64,000 nt of DNA, from NCBI GenBank assembly GCA_015680685.1, contig MNCI01002813.1:1297403-1361402 (forward strand). Direction: 5' to 3'. How positions within the stretch are numbered: the first letter of the stretch is position 1; each line of letters opens with the position of its first letter. Below the pieces are notes generated by a model. The model worked only from the letters and a program-made list of their open reading frames with translations, searched no databases and had not been told where the DNA came from. This stretch comes from Gnetum montanum (lineage: Eukaryota > Streptophyta > Gnetopsida > Gnetales > Gnetaceae). The position numbers and the translations under genes are program-made. Shown in pieces: positions 38,701 through 50,700 of this stretch.

Positions 38701-41700
38701 AACTACGCTTTGAGAAGGCTCAAGAGGTCAAGGTACGATGCTGGTTGTTAAACAACAAATGCCCACATATCCTTATGGGCATCAATAAAGCACAGTGGAC
38801 TGAGTTGCAAAGGTATATCTGGTTAGTGGCTGCTAGGTATCACCTAGATAAGACTAAAGATATGCTGAATAATGGGTGCTTGCAGGTGGAACAGGACTTT
38901 CTAGAATTCAAGCAGGCGATGAATTTTGTTGCCTCTACACAGCTTAGGGCTATTTTAGATTGGGTCCACTTCAAGATGGCCCACCGGTGTACTTGTTCTT
39001 CTCTTCCTTGCCATGTTTAAGGGGCTACGTTGTTCCTTGTTTGTGTTTGGGGGTGTGTCCTATTTGGGTGTGGAAATTGGGTCTGGGTTGGGTTGGGCTT
39101 GTTCTCTGCCTGGTTTTGGTCTTGGTTGCTTCAGATTGATGGCTGCTATGTTTACTATGTGTGTATAAGCCATGGGAGGGCCTGTTGCAGGGGGATCTTG
39201 CCTTGTTTTGGGTTGGGGTCTTTGTTGTAAATATGCATTTTGTACCTGATGTTTATTTCGTTAGTATGATTTACCTGACATTCCTTCAAAAAAAAAAAAA
39301 ACAAAGACTTTTTATAAAAGGTATCAAATCCATTAAGTTTTGTTATGTTCCCAGGTCTTCTTTGCTACATTCTCTTCTATTTTATGTCTTTTAAAGTCTT
39401 TTTATCTCTGACTTTGTTACTGCTCCTTGAAACACTTCTTATCTTGAATTGTTTGTTACACTCTTTCACTTCACATCCAGGTTATTTCTATATGTACTTA
39501 CAGGCTTTTCTGTCCTCTTGCTACAACTTTTCATGTGTATTCATAGATCAATTGCAGTGGTGTTCAAATCCCTAGGTCTTTTTTGAGCAAATTATACTTT
39601 AATTGGGCTGCTTCTTGTTCCTCTAGATTCCATCATTTTATACTAGGCACTTATTTCTTAGGGTTTTAGTTACAATTCTTGATAGCCAAGTCAATTACCA
39701 TTAATGTATGTTGAGTTGCAAGGCCTTTTCTAGATATAACTCTGTAAGCCTTACATGTTCTACAATCTTTTTTCCTACCTTAGTGCTGTCTATTTTTGTT
39801 ATGTTTATTTTTGAAAGTCATTAAATGTTTATCCATTTCATCCAATCATAGAATGAAGGAAAATATGTTATTAAGAAAGTTTTAAATGAGTTAGACCACT
39901 ACATAAATTACATAAGGCATATTAACCCAAGGCACATATTAGTTGAAAGTGAAATATGAAATTAGAGAACATTATCTTATGCCAAGATTAAAAGGTATAT
40001 TAAATTGACCATTTGAGATCATTCCAGGAAGGCAGCGAAATAATTACGCATTCATAACTAATATTTGTATTGAGCTGTTTTCACATAAAAAAGCTTTTGC
40101 ATCAAGGGATACACTACTGACTATTTGTTACAGATTATAATTGACATACAAATGAAGGTTCAATGGCCAATTTTATAGGAAGAAGAAAAGCCAGAAACAT
40201 CATTGGATAGCTACTAGGATAACATGTAGGACTCTTATTAAATTGTATGTTAAACATAACCTTTCAAGACTACAAGGAGGAAGAATTTTTTCCATTTCTA
40301 TTAAACATTGATCTAAAATAAGATCCTATAGCAATTCCTAAAAAGTACTTGCTATAAATAATAATGATCGAGCACCCTGGGTCTCCATCATCCGTCACAA
40401 ATACGGAAACATAAATTTTCTGGATTATGCATTGATCTTCAATTCTTGTTTTTAGTGAGGAATTATGATTGTTAAATGTCTGCTACAATCGAGATGGAAA
40501 ATACGGATTGGTGTACTGCCGGAAAAAATTAAATTCTTTTTGTGGTTGTTGACAAAAGACAGGGTTTGAACAAAAACTAGGCCAGTGTGTGGGACATTAC
40601 ACTTCATGTGACGTGTACCTTGAAGTAGCTAGGATGAGGATTTGTGACACTTGTTTTGACTTTGCATGTATTCAAATGCTGTATACACACAACCATGCAT
40701 TATCTTCAATTCTACCGCCTGCTTGTTGCGATCTTCTGGACTCTCTACAGATTCCATTGCTGTGTTTGCAACTTGGTTTACTGAAGTAATGAAATGAGGT
40801 CCAATATATTGTTGCAACATGAAAATCCCACACCTCCCTAGCTGTGGTTATCAAGTAATGCTGGCACTAGATGAATGCTATGATGAGAAAAATCCCAACT
40901 ACTGAGTTAAACTTTGTCAACAAGCATAGGGAGAACCAAGAGCTATGGATTGCAATTTGTAGGGTTGGATGAAAGGATTTGATGTGGTAGATGGTGGTTG
41001 ATGTGATGGTGAGCTCGATGGAATTTACGAATCAAGATGTTAGTCTACATTTTATGTACTTTTGTTTTTTATAAGCAATAAATTTCAGTCTTTTCTTTTG
41101 ACCACCAATGCGTTAGAAATCCCTCTCACATTTCACCTTAAAATTCTCATTGCCTACTGGTGCATGAGGTTGCATGCTTTGCAATTTCTTATCTCCTTGT
41201 TTCGTCTTTTGATTAAAATTTGGTTGTCTTGGTTTCTTCAAATCAGGTTGAAACTATTGAATAGGAGCTATAGTTATAGATGCTTGTAAGGTTATGGTGC
41301 GATAGATCCCAAATGGCAAGTGCCAAATCCTTTACTTTTGTTGTTCAACTTCAGCTAAAGTATTTTGTAAAAATAAAATTGCCTCTTTGATATTTTCATA
41401 TGAGTGCTTAGCTTGAGGTTTCTTCTTAGGTTTGCAAACGATTTTTTCAAATACAAGGAATTAGTAGCAATCCACACTTGTTAGAGATCAAACCACCAGA
41501 ACGAAATTAAAGCTAAATCAAATTTTGTAGTATACATGCATACCTTCCAATTTTGACACTTGAAGCTGTTGCGTTGAATAAAGAGAACAAAACCCAAAGG
41601 TTCTAGGATGCATCAAAGCCAAGGTAGCTCCCACAAGTCAAAATCCATTTTAGGAAGTGCAATCCAATGACAAGCATATTCAGGAAAATCTCCCTTGTTC

Positions 41701-44700
41701 CATGCAACATGCCTAGGTCTTGAATGGCGAGAGATTTGGTGAGGCATTTTTAAAAAATCAATATCTTGCATAGGGAAATGTTTAGGTCCATGTCATCTTG
41801 TGCACTTGATTCAAAGAGTGTGGGGCATCAGTTCAAGCTACCCAAGCTCAACCTTGTAGAAAAGAACATCATTGATGCACCTTCGAAACCTCCTTTCTTC
41901 ATTGAATATGCTAGGGTGGTTGTCTGTGTCTCGCTCCAATGCTTTGTCCCTTCATTTGTTTAATAGTGTGATATTAATCTTTTCTCACTATGGCCTGACT
42001 GGGGGTTTGTTTCAGGCCATACAAACTCCTGTTTAGCTTGCATATCAAATTTGTGTATTTTTCATCCGTAAATCCTTAAGGCTGTTACATGTATATGTTT
42101 TCATCAAGAATACCATGCAAGAAGGATATCTTAATATATAATTGCTTTAATTCCAGGTCCAAACAAGCAACCAAAGATAAAATAACTGTAATTGAAGAAT
42201 ATTTAATAACCAGTGATAATATTTCTGTAAAATTAGTACTAGGTTTCTGCACAAACCCTTTTACCATCAGTTTTGCATTGCATGTTTTCTGATCATTTGA
42301 ATCAATCTTCAATCTATAAACCTAGCAGTTAGTCGGTTACTTAGAGCTTTCCTTTCTTTAGGCAAAGGCACTAAATTCCATGTAACGTTTTGCTTTAAGG
42401 ATCACCATTTTTCTTTCATAGCCACATCCCATTTGTCAGCATTTGGAGATGCAAAAGTCTGTAGTGTTTCGCAGTCAGTAAACAATGCATAGTTCAAAGA
42501 AAGAGAATACTTGTCAGGTGGCTTTGTTGCTTACGCAGACTCCCTTTGCCAATGCAAGGGACTGTTATTTTGAATTCATTGTCTTCAGTTTCAACTAATT
42601 CTTCACTTTCTAGTGTATGCTGATCTTGCTCTTCACCTTCATTATCATTTAATACACCTTGTAAAATTGGTGTATTGCCCTTATCAATAGCTTCGTGTTG
42701 TTGACCATCATCACTATCATAAGGTCATCTCATTGGCTCATTCTGTGGAACATTTGGATTAGAGTTTTCCCCAATTTGATTCTCAACCTGTTTGGGGTAG
42801 AAGAAAAATCTTCTCAAAAACTTACATCTCTAAATCAAACTACTTGTTCGGAAGTAGGATCCCAAAAATCTGTAACCAAGATTGCTGTCATATTCAACAA
42901 TAATGCATTTTGTATTTTATCATCCAACTGGAAGCTATTATATTTTTGCACATGAACATATGCTTCACAGCCAAAATCTCGCAAGTACTTATAATAGACC
43001 TTCTTGTGTTTTTATACAATCTTTGGAATTTTCCCATATATATAGCTGTACGAAGGGAAATGAGATCTCTTATAAGCATGTTCCAATAATGACTTGTTAA
43101 TTAGATATAGTGCACTGTTTATTACTTACTTTTAGCATGTTCCAATAATGACTTGTTACACCTCTGCCATGGTGTTTTTGGGATAGTATGCATATGGATT
43201 ATTCCTTTTTCAGAACAAAAGCAAGAAAAGTCATGTCAGATGTATTCTTCTTCATTATTTGAAAGAAGTATTTTTACATTCAATCCTGTTTATGTTTCCA
43301 CTTGTGCAACAAATTGCTTAAAAATACCAAGCAGCATATCCTTTGATTTCATTAGATATATCCAAATTTTAATGCTATAATCATCAATAAATGTAACAAA
43401 ATATTTTGAAATAACAAGATATGAAGTAATAGGACTAACTAAATCTGAATAAATTAAATCTAGCTTGTTCTTGCTACTATGACATTCATTTACTTGGAAA
43501 CTAATTTGCCTAAATTTTCTAACTTCACAATCCCTACAAAAATTAAGAATTACAGATCTAGAATTGGGAATAAGTGATTTAAACTGCTGTACCATACCCT
43601 TATCTGCCCAAGATGCCCCAAACATCTATGCCACAAATTGACATTTTTTATTTTTATGGCAGCATCAGGACCCTCTCCCAGTTTCTTGAAGAGAGCAACA
43701 TGCAAAACAAACAAGCAATCTTCCTTTGTTCCACTCCATAGAAGTATTGGTCCTTCACTAAATTCCATGTACCATCAGGAAAAGAGATCTTACAACCAAC
43801 TTCATCAAGTTCCTTGACAGACAAGTCTTTTGTAATTTCTAGAACATGTTGAATGCCTTTAATAGCAATATGTTGTCCATCCTGTTTCATTATAATAGTT
43901 TTACTACCATGAACTTGAAGCTCCTTGTTATCTACAACACGAACAATACGTGATGAACATTCATTATATGAACTGAAATACCTACAATTTGGACATATAT
44001 GAAAAGAACCAGCACTACCCAAAATTCAGATATCATTAGAATTTTCAATCAAATTTGTTTGTGGATCTAAACAGGCAAATATCAGTTTAAGATACCTTTT
44101 TGTCTTAGATTCATTAAGCTTCTTTCTTGTAGCCTCACTCTCCTTTTGCTTCTTCCATCTTTTATAAGCATAATTGTCCCTTTTTATATGGCACTCATTT
44201 TTATAGAACCAACACTCTTATATTTTTACTTTTGGAAGCTCCTCTGCTTTTGCTTTGATCACATCCTTCATATTTGATCCAGGATAGTCCTCTTCCATTG
44301 GCTAAGGCATCTTTAATCAATATAGTAGTCCTAGATTTTCTTGCATCAAATAAGTTTGAGATAACTGTGTTCAAACTTGACATAGTATTTGAAGCTGCTA
44401 TCAATGTCGTATGAACGGTCTCCCATGACTTTAGCAGAGAACTAAGAATCGCAATAACCGTAAGAATTTACTTTCAAGTTATCTAACTGTGCAACCAAAA
44501 TTTTCATTCCGTCTGGATGGACCTGCAGCGATGCCCCTTCTTTCATTTTCATTTTAAAAATCTTATTAAAAGCATAATATTGATTCATACTTGTTGGCTG
44601 TTCATACCGTTGCTTCAAAGTCTACCAAAGTTCATGCATAAACCAAACTATACTACTGAAGGATTCAATTGCCCAAACACTGCCTTATTAAATAAAGTGT

Positions 44701-47700
44701 CATTTTATCAAGTATTTTGCATTATTTATCTTGATACTTATTTAGCCAATTTTCTTTAGAGTACCTTGAAGCAACCTTTGCCTCATCTGTTGTTTGCAAT
44801 ATGATATTGCACTCCTTTTAGCTATGAATGACCTCTATCACAATATTCTGAAGACCCCAGTTCTATGCACTTACCAAGCTAGCTATCTGTGCTTTGCAAA
44901 CGCTCCATTGCTTTTCAGTTGCAAACTCATGTGAGAATTTATAGTCGAGAGGCTGAGAAAAGGGAAAAGATGGTTGAAACTAAAGAGAATTCAGCACAAG
45001 CACAATTGAATGAATACACTCCAACGAAAGGAAGAGAGAGCTTTCATTCACTTCACTTCACGCTATATTGGGCATCTAAAAATAACTTTGAATATTACAA
45101 GGAACAAGGAACTTTTCTTTTTGGAAATAAAAACAAGGACATTTCAAAAAATTACACTAATTTAGCTTCATTTTAACATGGACTCTCAACATTCAGAATC
45201 TAATATTCTGTTAATATTTATTTGAGGTGTAGCTTGATTGTTGAGTAATTTTTTATTATTTAAGCTTTATGAAATTGCCAATTGAAAATTTTCTGACCAA
45301 GTTTAAGTTATAATACTCTGCATCTAATCTACCCTGTTAAAGTCTTAATTTAGAGAATTCCCTTTTGTATCTAAACTAAAAGGTCTTCCCAACATGCAAG
45401 TGGGATGTACTTCATGGAAATACAAGGACCTTGGTATATTTTCTCGATTCATGCCATAAGTTATAGGAATTTTAAGTTATAGCTTTTTCTGCATGATTTC
45501 ATAGATATGTAACCAACTATTTACTTCATTTCATGCATCTTTGACGAAACTCACCATTCCAATTTAAATGAAACAAATTCTATTTGTGAAGATAATTTTT
45601 AACGTGTTTAAGTAGACTATACATGGAAATCAAGGCTTAATGGTGTTTCTTTTTTTCAAATTGAAAATGGCATAGAGCTTCCCACACATAATGTCGTGCA
45701 GATGCCAGCATTATCACCAACCATGGTACAAAATTCCATTCCTTCAATTTCTCTTATATTATTCATTTTGACGTAGAGTGTTTGAAAGATGTTAACAATA
45801 GAACTTGCAAGTTCACATTTTTTTTTCATTTCCCAGGAAAAAGGGAATATTGCTTCATGGAAAAAGAAAGAAGGTGACAAAGTAAGTTTTTATATAGCTA
45901 TTGTAGAACTACTCTTAATAGCATATTAACAAGGGCTAATAAGCATTCACTAATCTGGTAAACATGTAGATAGAAGCAGGTGATGTAATGTGTGAGATAG
46001 AGACCGACAAGGCAACACTTGATTTTGAATCACTTGAAGACGGGTAAGGCCTATACCTTTTTTTTAAAGATTCACTATATAGTTCATTTTTTCTTTTAAG
46101 GTTGTCGAAAGGAAAACTTCTCTGGTGATGTTGGCCTTACTAATGTTTAATGCCAACAACATGGAGCAGTTCCGAAGGATTTGTGCTGAAAGTTTGCACA
46201 ATCCAAGAATTAGGAGGAAGTTAGAAACAACTGACAGAGCAAATAGCCACAGGCTTACTATTTGATAACATCAAATTTACATTCAATTTTGAGTGATCAA
46301 ATTGCAACCTTTGCAATTCCTTAAACCTGACAATCTTACACACTCAAAAAAATAATTCTACCGTCTGTAGTGCCTCACTTTTGTACTTGTGACATTGTGT
46401 TCTATATTGTGATTAAATACTTGTTTTTGAAGAACATATATTGAAATTGAAATTTTTTACTTACATGCACTGAGACCCCTTGGCTTTATTAGACTAGCTT
46501 TAAAATTTCTTTTATGGATTTTTTTTTTTAAATTTATAACTTGGTGCTGCCTAGTGAAAGTGAACCTGAGACTTGGGGTTATCAAACCAATTCACACACA
46601 CATCTATATATCCATATATATATATAGAGGAAGATGTACCTTATGCTTATAAGTTAATATGAATTTTTTTTTTGAGAAATTGTCAAGAAATGCATTAAAA
46701 GAAGAAATGTAAGTTGTACAAAATTACACAGTCATGGGAGTCCTCTTCCGTTTTGTCAGCGGCCTGTTCCAAAATCAGGACTAAACCACCATAGTCCCAA
46801 ACGTGTGCCTTGATGTTCAAACAAAAACCCAGTAAGGAGCAATAAGGTCCCCCCATGCTCCCATCGCTACCTATTCCTAGCCAAAACATAGACCAAGAAG
46901 ACACCTTGTCACCAAAAACGACCAAGAGGTCATCTGAAAGAAACCAAACAAAACATCAACCCAAGAAACAACCATGCACATCAAGTATGTTGAGGTAGTT
47001 GGGAGCATCTACACATGGGCCGCAGCCATGAGTGAATATCTCAAACATTCCTCGATGTCAACAAAAGCTGTGGCTTGTTGAAAATTTTTAAAAGCCTTTG
47101 CCTTACGCGTGTGCGCAGCTACATTGTCCTTGCCATGAGGGTGCAACTTAGTGGAAGTTTGTCTGATGAACTGTTTGAGGCTCTGCCATGAAGATAAATG
47201 ATTAATGTTCATTATAATGTAGAGGCATTTCTCCTCACGTAACCAGGTGATTGCATTGTGTGCACGCACGTGGTCTTGTTAACACTAAAGTTGCTCTCCT
47301 CCAGATGTTCATTCTCGCATTGTATCTCTACCATTTGTTCCTGCTCCTATAGTTCCAACTCTTCTTGCTGGATTCTAGCCTGGAGTTGCTGATAGAGCTT
47401 GTCCTCCAAAGTGGCCCTAGTTGCTATATCCTCCATTTCCTTCTGCCTTAGAATATCCTTAATCATATATTGGTGTTGTAGCTTTGCCTATAGCAACTGT
47501 TGTTGAAAGGCTTCCTCCCTTGCTTGCCACTTGGCTTCCCAGGTGGTTTGTTCCTCGTTGTGCACCCTGAAATTAGCCTCTTCCATAGCTCTTTCAAGCA
47601 CCCTTTGTTGATACTCTTCTTCTAGCTGCTTAGTCTGAGGTTGGGGTGGCACAAGTTGCCATTGGCTAGGCGAAATAGCCTACTCCGCATCCGTTCCCTA

Positions 47701-50700
47701 GTCCCTAGTAGTCTATCTTGAGGTTGCCTAGCTGTAGTGTGTCCTCCCTTCCCTCACCCCCCTATGCCTACAAACATAGACTAAGCAGCAAGACACCACT
47801 TGCACTTGTAGTGCAGGCTTAGGCTGTGCAGCCTACCATAGCGCAAGAATAGGCACCAAGTGCTGTCTTGACCACTTACGCCATAGTGAAGCCAGGAAAA
47901 ATTTAGGCATGCTAATTGGCCACCCTAAGTGCAGGCATTTCAAAAAAGTGAAATGAACCCCTTGCAATTTCCACACTTTTCTAGATTGAATGAAGAAACC
48001 TTTAATGAGTTCGATTGGGTCTTGCTAGGAAGGTGGTAGTCGAGATTTGGGCACCTACCCACTCATAGTCCATGGCACAATCCTAGGAAAAAAGGCCTCC
48101 ATGTCTTGGAGGCCTCTACTTGTAGGCAGAGCCACCTCCACACCAACTTGTAGCCTAAGAACCTACGTGATTGCCTCCTCGGCAAGGTTGATCCTCACCC
48201 CTTGGAAGTTAGTGGCATCCATACACCAATTGTCAAAGAAGGCCCCATCTTGCAAATTTGGGTCCCCACCAACATCAAAAGGAAACCGACCCAACCTACA
48301 CATGTGACGAGGTCTCATAGCTCTGTCATCTCTTGATATTTGGTTCAAGAAGGCTCATAAGTTGGCATCGTCTCCCATACTGACCATGGCTTCCTACCAT
48401 AGCCTTAGACTCATTGTAGCCACCTGCATAGGCCACAATAAAGGTAAGTTCTTGAAGACTAAATGGTATAAGACCGCCACAAGTACCAGAGAATGGCTGT
48501 GGCTTTAGAATCCTAGTCAAGCTTAACAGGCGGGGAGATGTCAGCTGCCTGCCAAGTGGCGATAGCAAAGGGGTAGCAGTAGGCAAAGTGTCCACATTTT
48601 AATCCCCTGAACACAAGATGGGCACCCGTTACCAACACTTAACCTGTGTTGGGTTTATTCAACCCTCACTGGGAGCATCCTGTGATTTATAATCCATAGA
48701 AAAACCTTTAACTTCTTAGGTAGTTTCCCATGCTAGATTGGCATCCATCCCGACATGTTTGATATTTATGTTGATTGATGAGGTCTGGGGGGGTGGGGGG
48801 TGGGGGTGTGGGGCACCTCCATCATGCCCCAATGCATCATCCTTCGGGCATGATTACACAATGATCTCCATACCAATGAGTCATTGTTCCTTGCAATCCA
48901 TTTTTGATATTTGTTGTTCATTATTTGGATCCATTGCACATGGGCGGTTCTTGTTTGTATCAGTCAATGCAAAAGCTTTTGTTGGCCAAGCATGATACTA
49001 TCTTCAAAATGTACGACCCCAAGTCCACTTGTCTCTTTGGGTTGAGCAATGATATCCCAACTAACCAAGTGTAAATGGTTGTCCTCTTTGCCCCCACACT
49101 AGACAAACTGATGGATGAGTTGACCCACCTTGGCCACAACATCCTTCGACGGGAAGGCAACCGATGTGAATTGAACAATAGTAGACAACATTGAAGTGGT
49201 AAGCAAATTAGCCCTTTCTTGCTCAATTTGGCTTTGCAGTTGCTGAACCAAATTCTTCCAAGCATGCTTTTGGTTCTAGGCAAAAATAGGGAAGCCTAAA
49301 TAAATGTTGTTTTCTGTCCCCAAAGTAACACCTTGCACTTGCATAATATGACCCCTAATGCACCCCTCAGTATTCATAAGACACAACACCAACTTTGCCT
49401 TATTAATTTCAAGCCCAATCTCTCGGGCCATTCTATGCCAAGCTCTATCCATCACCATTGCTTGCGGAATTGACACTTTAGTAAAAAGAATGGTGTCGTC
49501 ACATAATGTTTTGCTAGGCAATCCACCCCATCGATCCATAACCCACGAACCCCTTCCATCCAGTAGTAAGTTTGCAAAGTATCCATAACCAGGATAAACA
49601 AGTAGGGAGACAGAGGGTCCCCCTGTCTAAGGCCCCTACTCGATGAGGAAAAACCCCAAAGTTTGCCCTTAAGATTGAAAGAATAAGTCATGGACAATTG
49701 AATATGAATACATAGATAAACAGAATCAGGGAAAAAACCTTTTTGTGTCATTATCTCCCTTAGTGCATCCCAACTAACAGTGTTGTAAGCTTTGGTGATA
49801 TACAGCTTGAAACAAAGGCCAGGAAAATGAGCTATATGAAGGGAGTGCATAATCTCTTAAAGTAGAATAACCTGGTCCTGCAAAATCCAACCACTAATAA
49901 ATTGGCCACTAGCGCTAGCATGAGAGGGGCCAAACGCCGCACCAACATCTTAGTAAATAGATGTAGCAATGTATTAATGACACTGATGGGATTAAAATGA
50001 GATGAATTAGTTGGGGCTGCAGTTTTTGGTATGAGTACGATTCTAGAACAATTGATCTCCCAACAGACTTGTCTCCAACTGAGCATAACGTTGAAGGTGT
50101 CGAACAGATTCTTGGCCAGAACATTAGTGAACTCCTTGAAAAATTTGATAGGCCGCCCATCTGGGCCCAAAGCCTTCCCAAGCTTAAGGTTAGCCATGAC
50201 TGCCTCCAGCGCCCCTCCCCCCCACCAAGTGAATGGTGTCACCAGCTGATAGTTATTTTCTCGTGATAGTATTGGATGAATAGGGATCGAAAGAGGATGC
50301 CAATCCCTCCCATGCCAGAGATCAGCCTACTAGGCTTGGAAAGCCTAAATGATGGCTTGAGGTTGCACCACCTTCGTCCCAACTTGAATAAGCTGAGTAA
50401 TCTTCTTGGAAGAGTGGTTCGCCTTAGCAGCTGCATAGAAAAAGCATGTGGGCTGATCTCCATCCTTGAGCCAAGTGTTTCTGAATCTCTACCGCCAATA
50501 ATAAGCCTCCTCCTTATCAAACCCTTGCAACTCCACCAGAACCTCCTGCTCCTCCAACACAAGAGACTCCCCTACCTCTTGTCTCACCTGAATATTTAGC
50601 AACTACATACGAAGCAGCTCCTGGTGCCTCCTAAAAGTGTACTCCTTTGTCTTGGACCGAATTCCCTTCTTCAGGATATTAACACCATTTTTAAGGAAGT

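Larger units (their letters stand above)
33089..39325 (+). mobile_element. L1-type LINE copy L1-b with 18-bp TSDs
   Basis: The element 33107-39307 is flanked by the direct repeat CTTTTTATAAAAGGTATC at 33089-33106 and 39308-39325, a perfect target-site duplication. A 14-A tail lies at 39288-39301. Order: Gly-rich ORF1 start, DUF4283-like GPLVFWGEGLGSYF, an exact C-x2-C-x4-H-x4-C knuckle near 33964-34008 (one stop inside), endonuclease from 34574, reverse transcriptase 35728-36720, zf-RVT about 37310-37500, C-terminal module to 38960. An 18-G run sits at 34177-34194. Stops are numerous, so it is dead, but its ends are well preserved. Confidence 0.9.
32130..39600 (-). mobile_element. RTE remnant split by two later LINE insertions
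   Basis: RTE-like minus-strand sequence at 32130-32285 (compare 30010-30130), about 32410-33106 and 39326-39600 forms one relic. It is interrupted first by a family-B 3' end (32285-32410, starting TTTTTGAACAAGTAA) and then by L1-b (33107-39307). Similarity to the 30.0-30.8 kb RTE supports the join. No domain is intact. Edges are approximate. Confidence 0.5.
41990..44950 (-). mobile_element. Ty1/copia retrotransposon remnant (gag to RT)
   Basis: Minus strand, right to left: gag pieces about 44200-44900 with a damaged knuckle (ECWFYKNECHIKRD near 44170-44210), protease region (43654-44022, HICPNCRYFSSY but without a clean D-S-G-A), GAG-pre-integrase NLWHRCLGHLGQ, integrase core (43290-43625: LDLIYSDLVSPI, FVTFIDDYS), and reverse transcriptase start (42085-42312: GFVQKPSTNFTEI, FLHGILDENIYM; then GFTDEKYTNLICKLNRSLYG to about 42005). 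Integrase before RT defines Ty1/copia. RNase H is missing and no LTR or PBS was recognised. Inactive. Confidence 0.8.
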
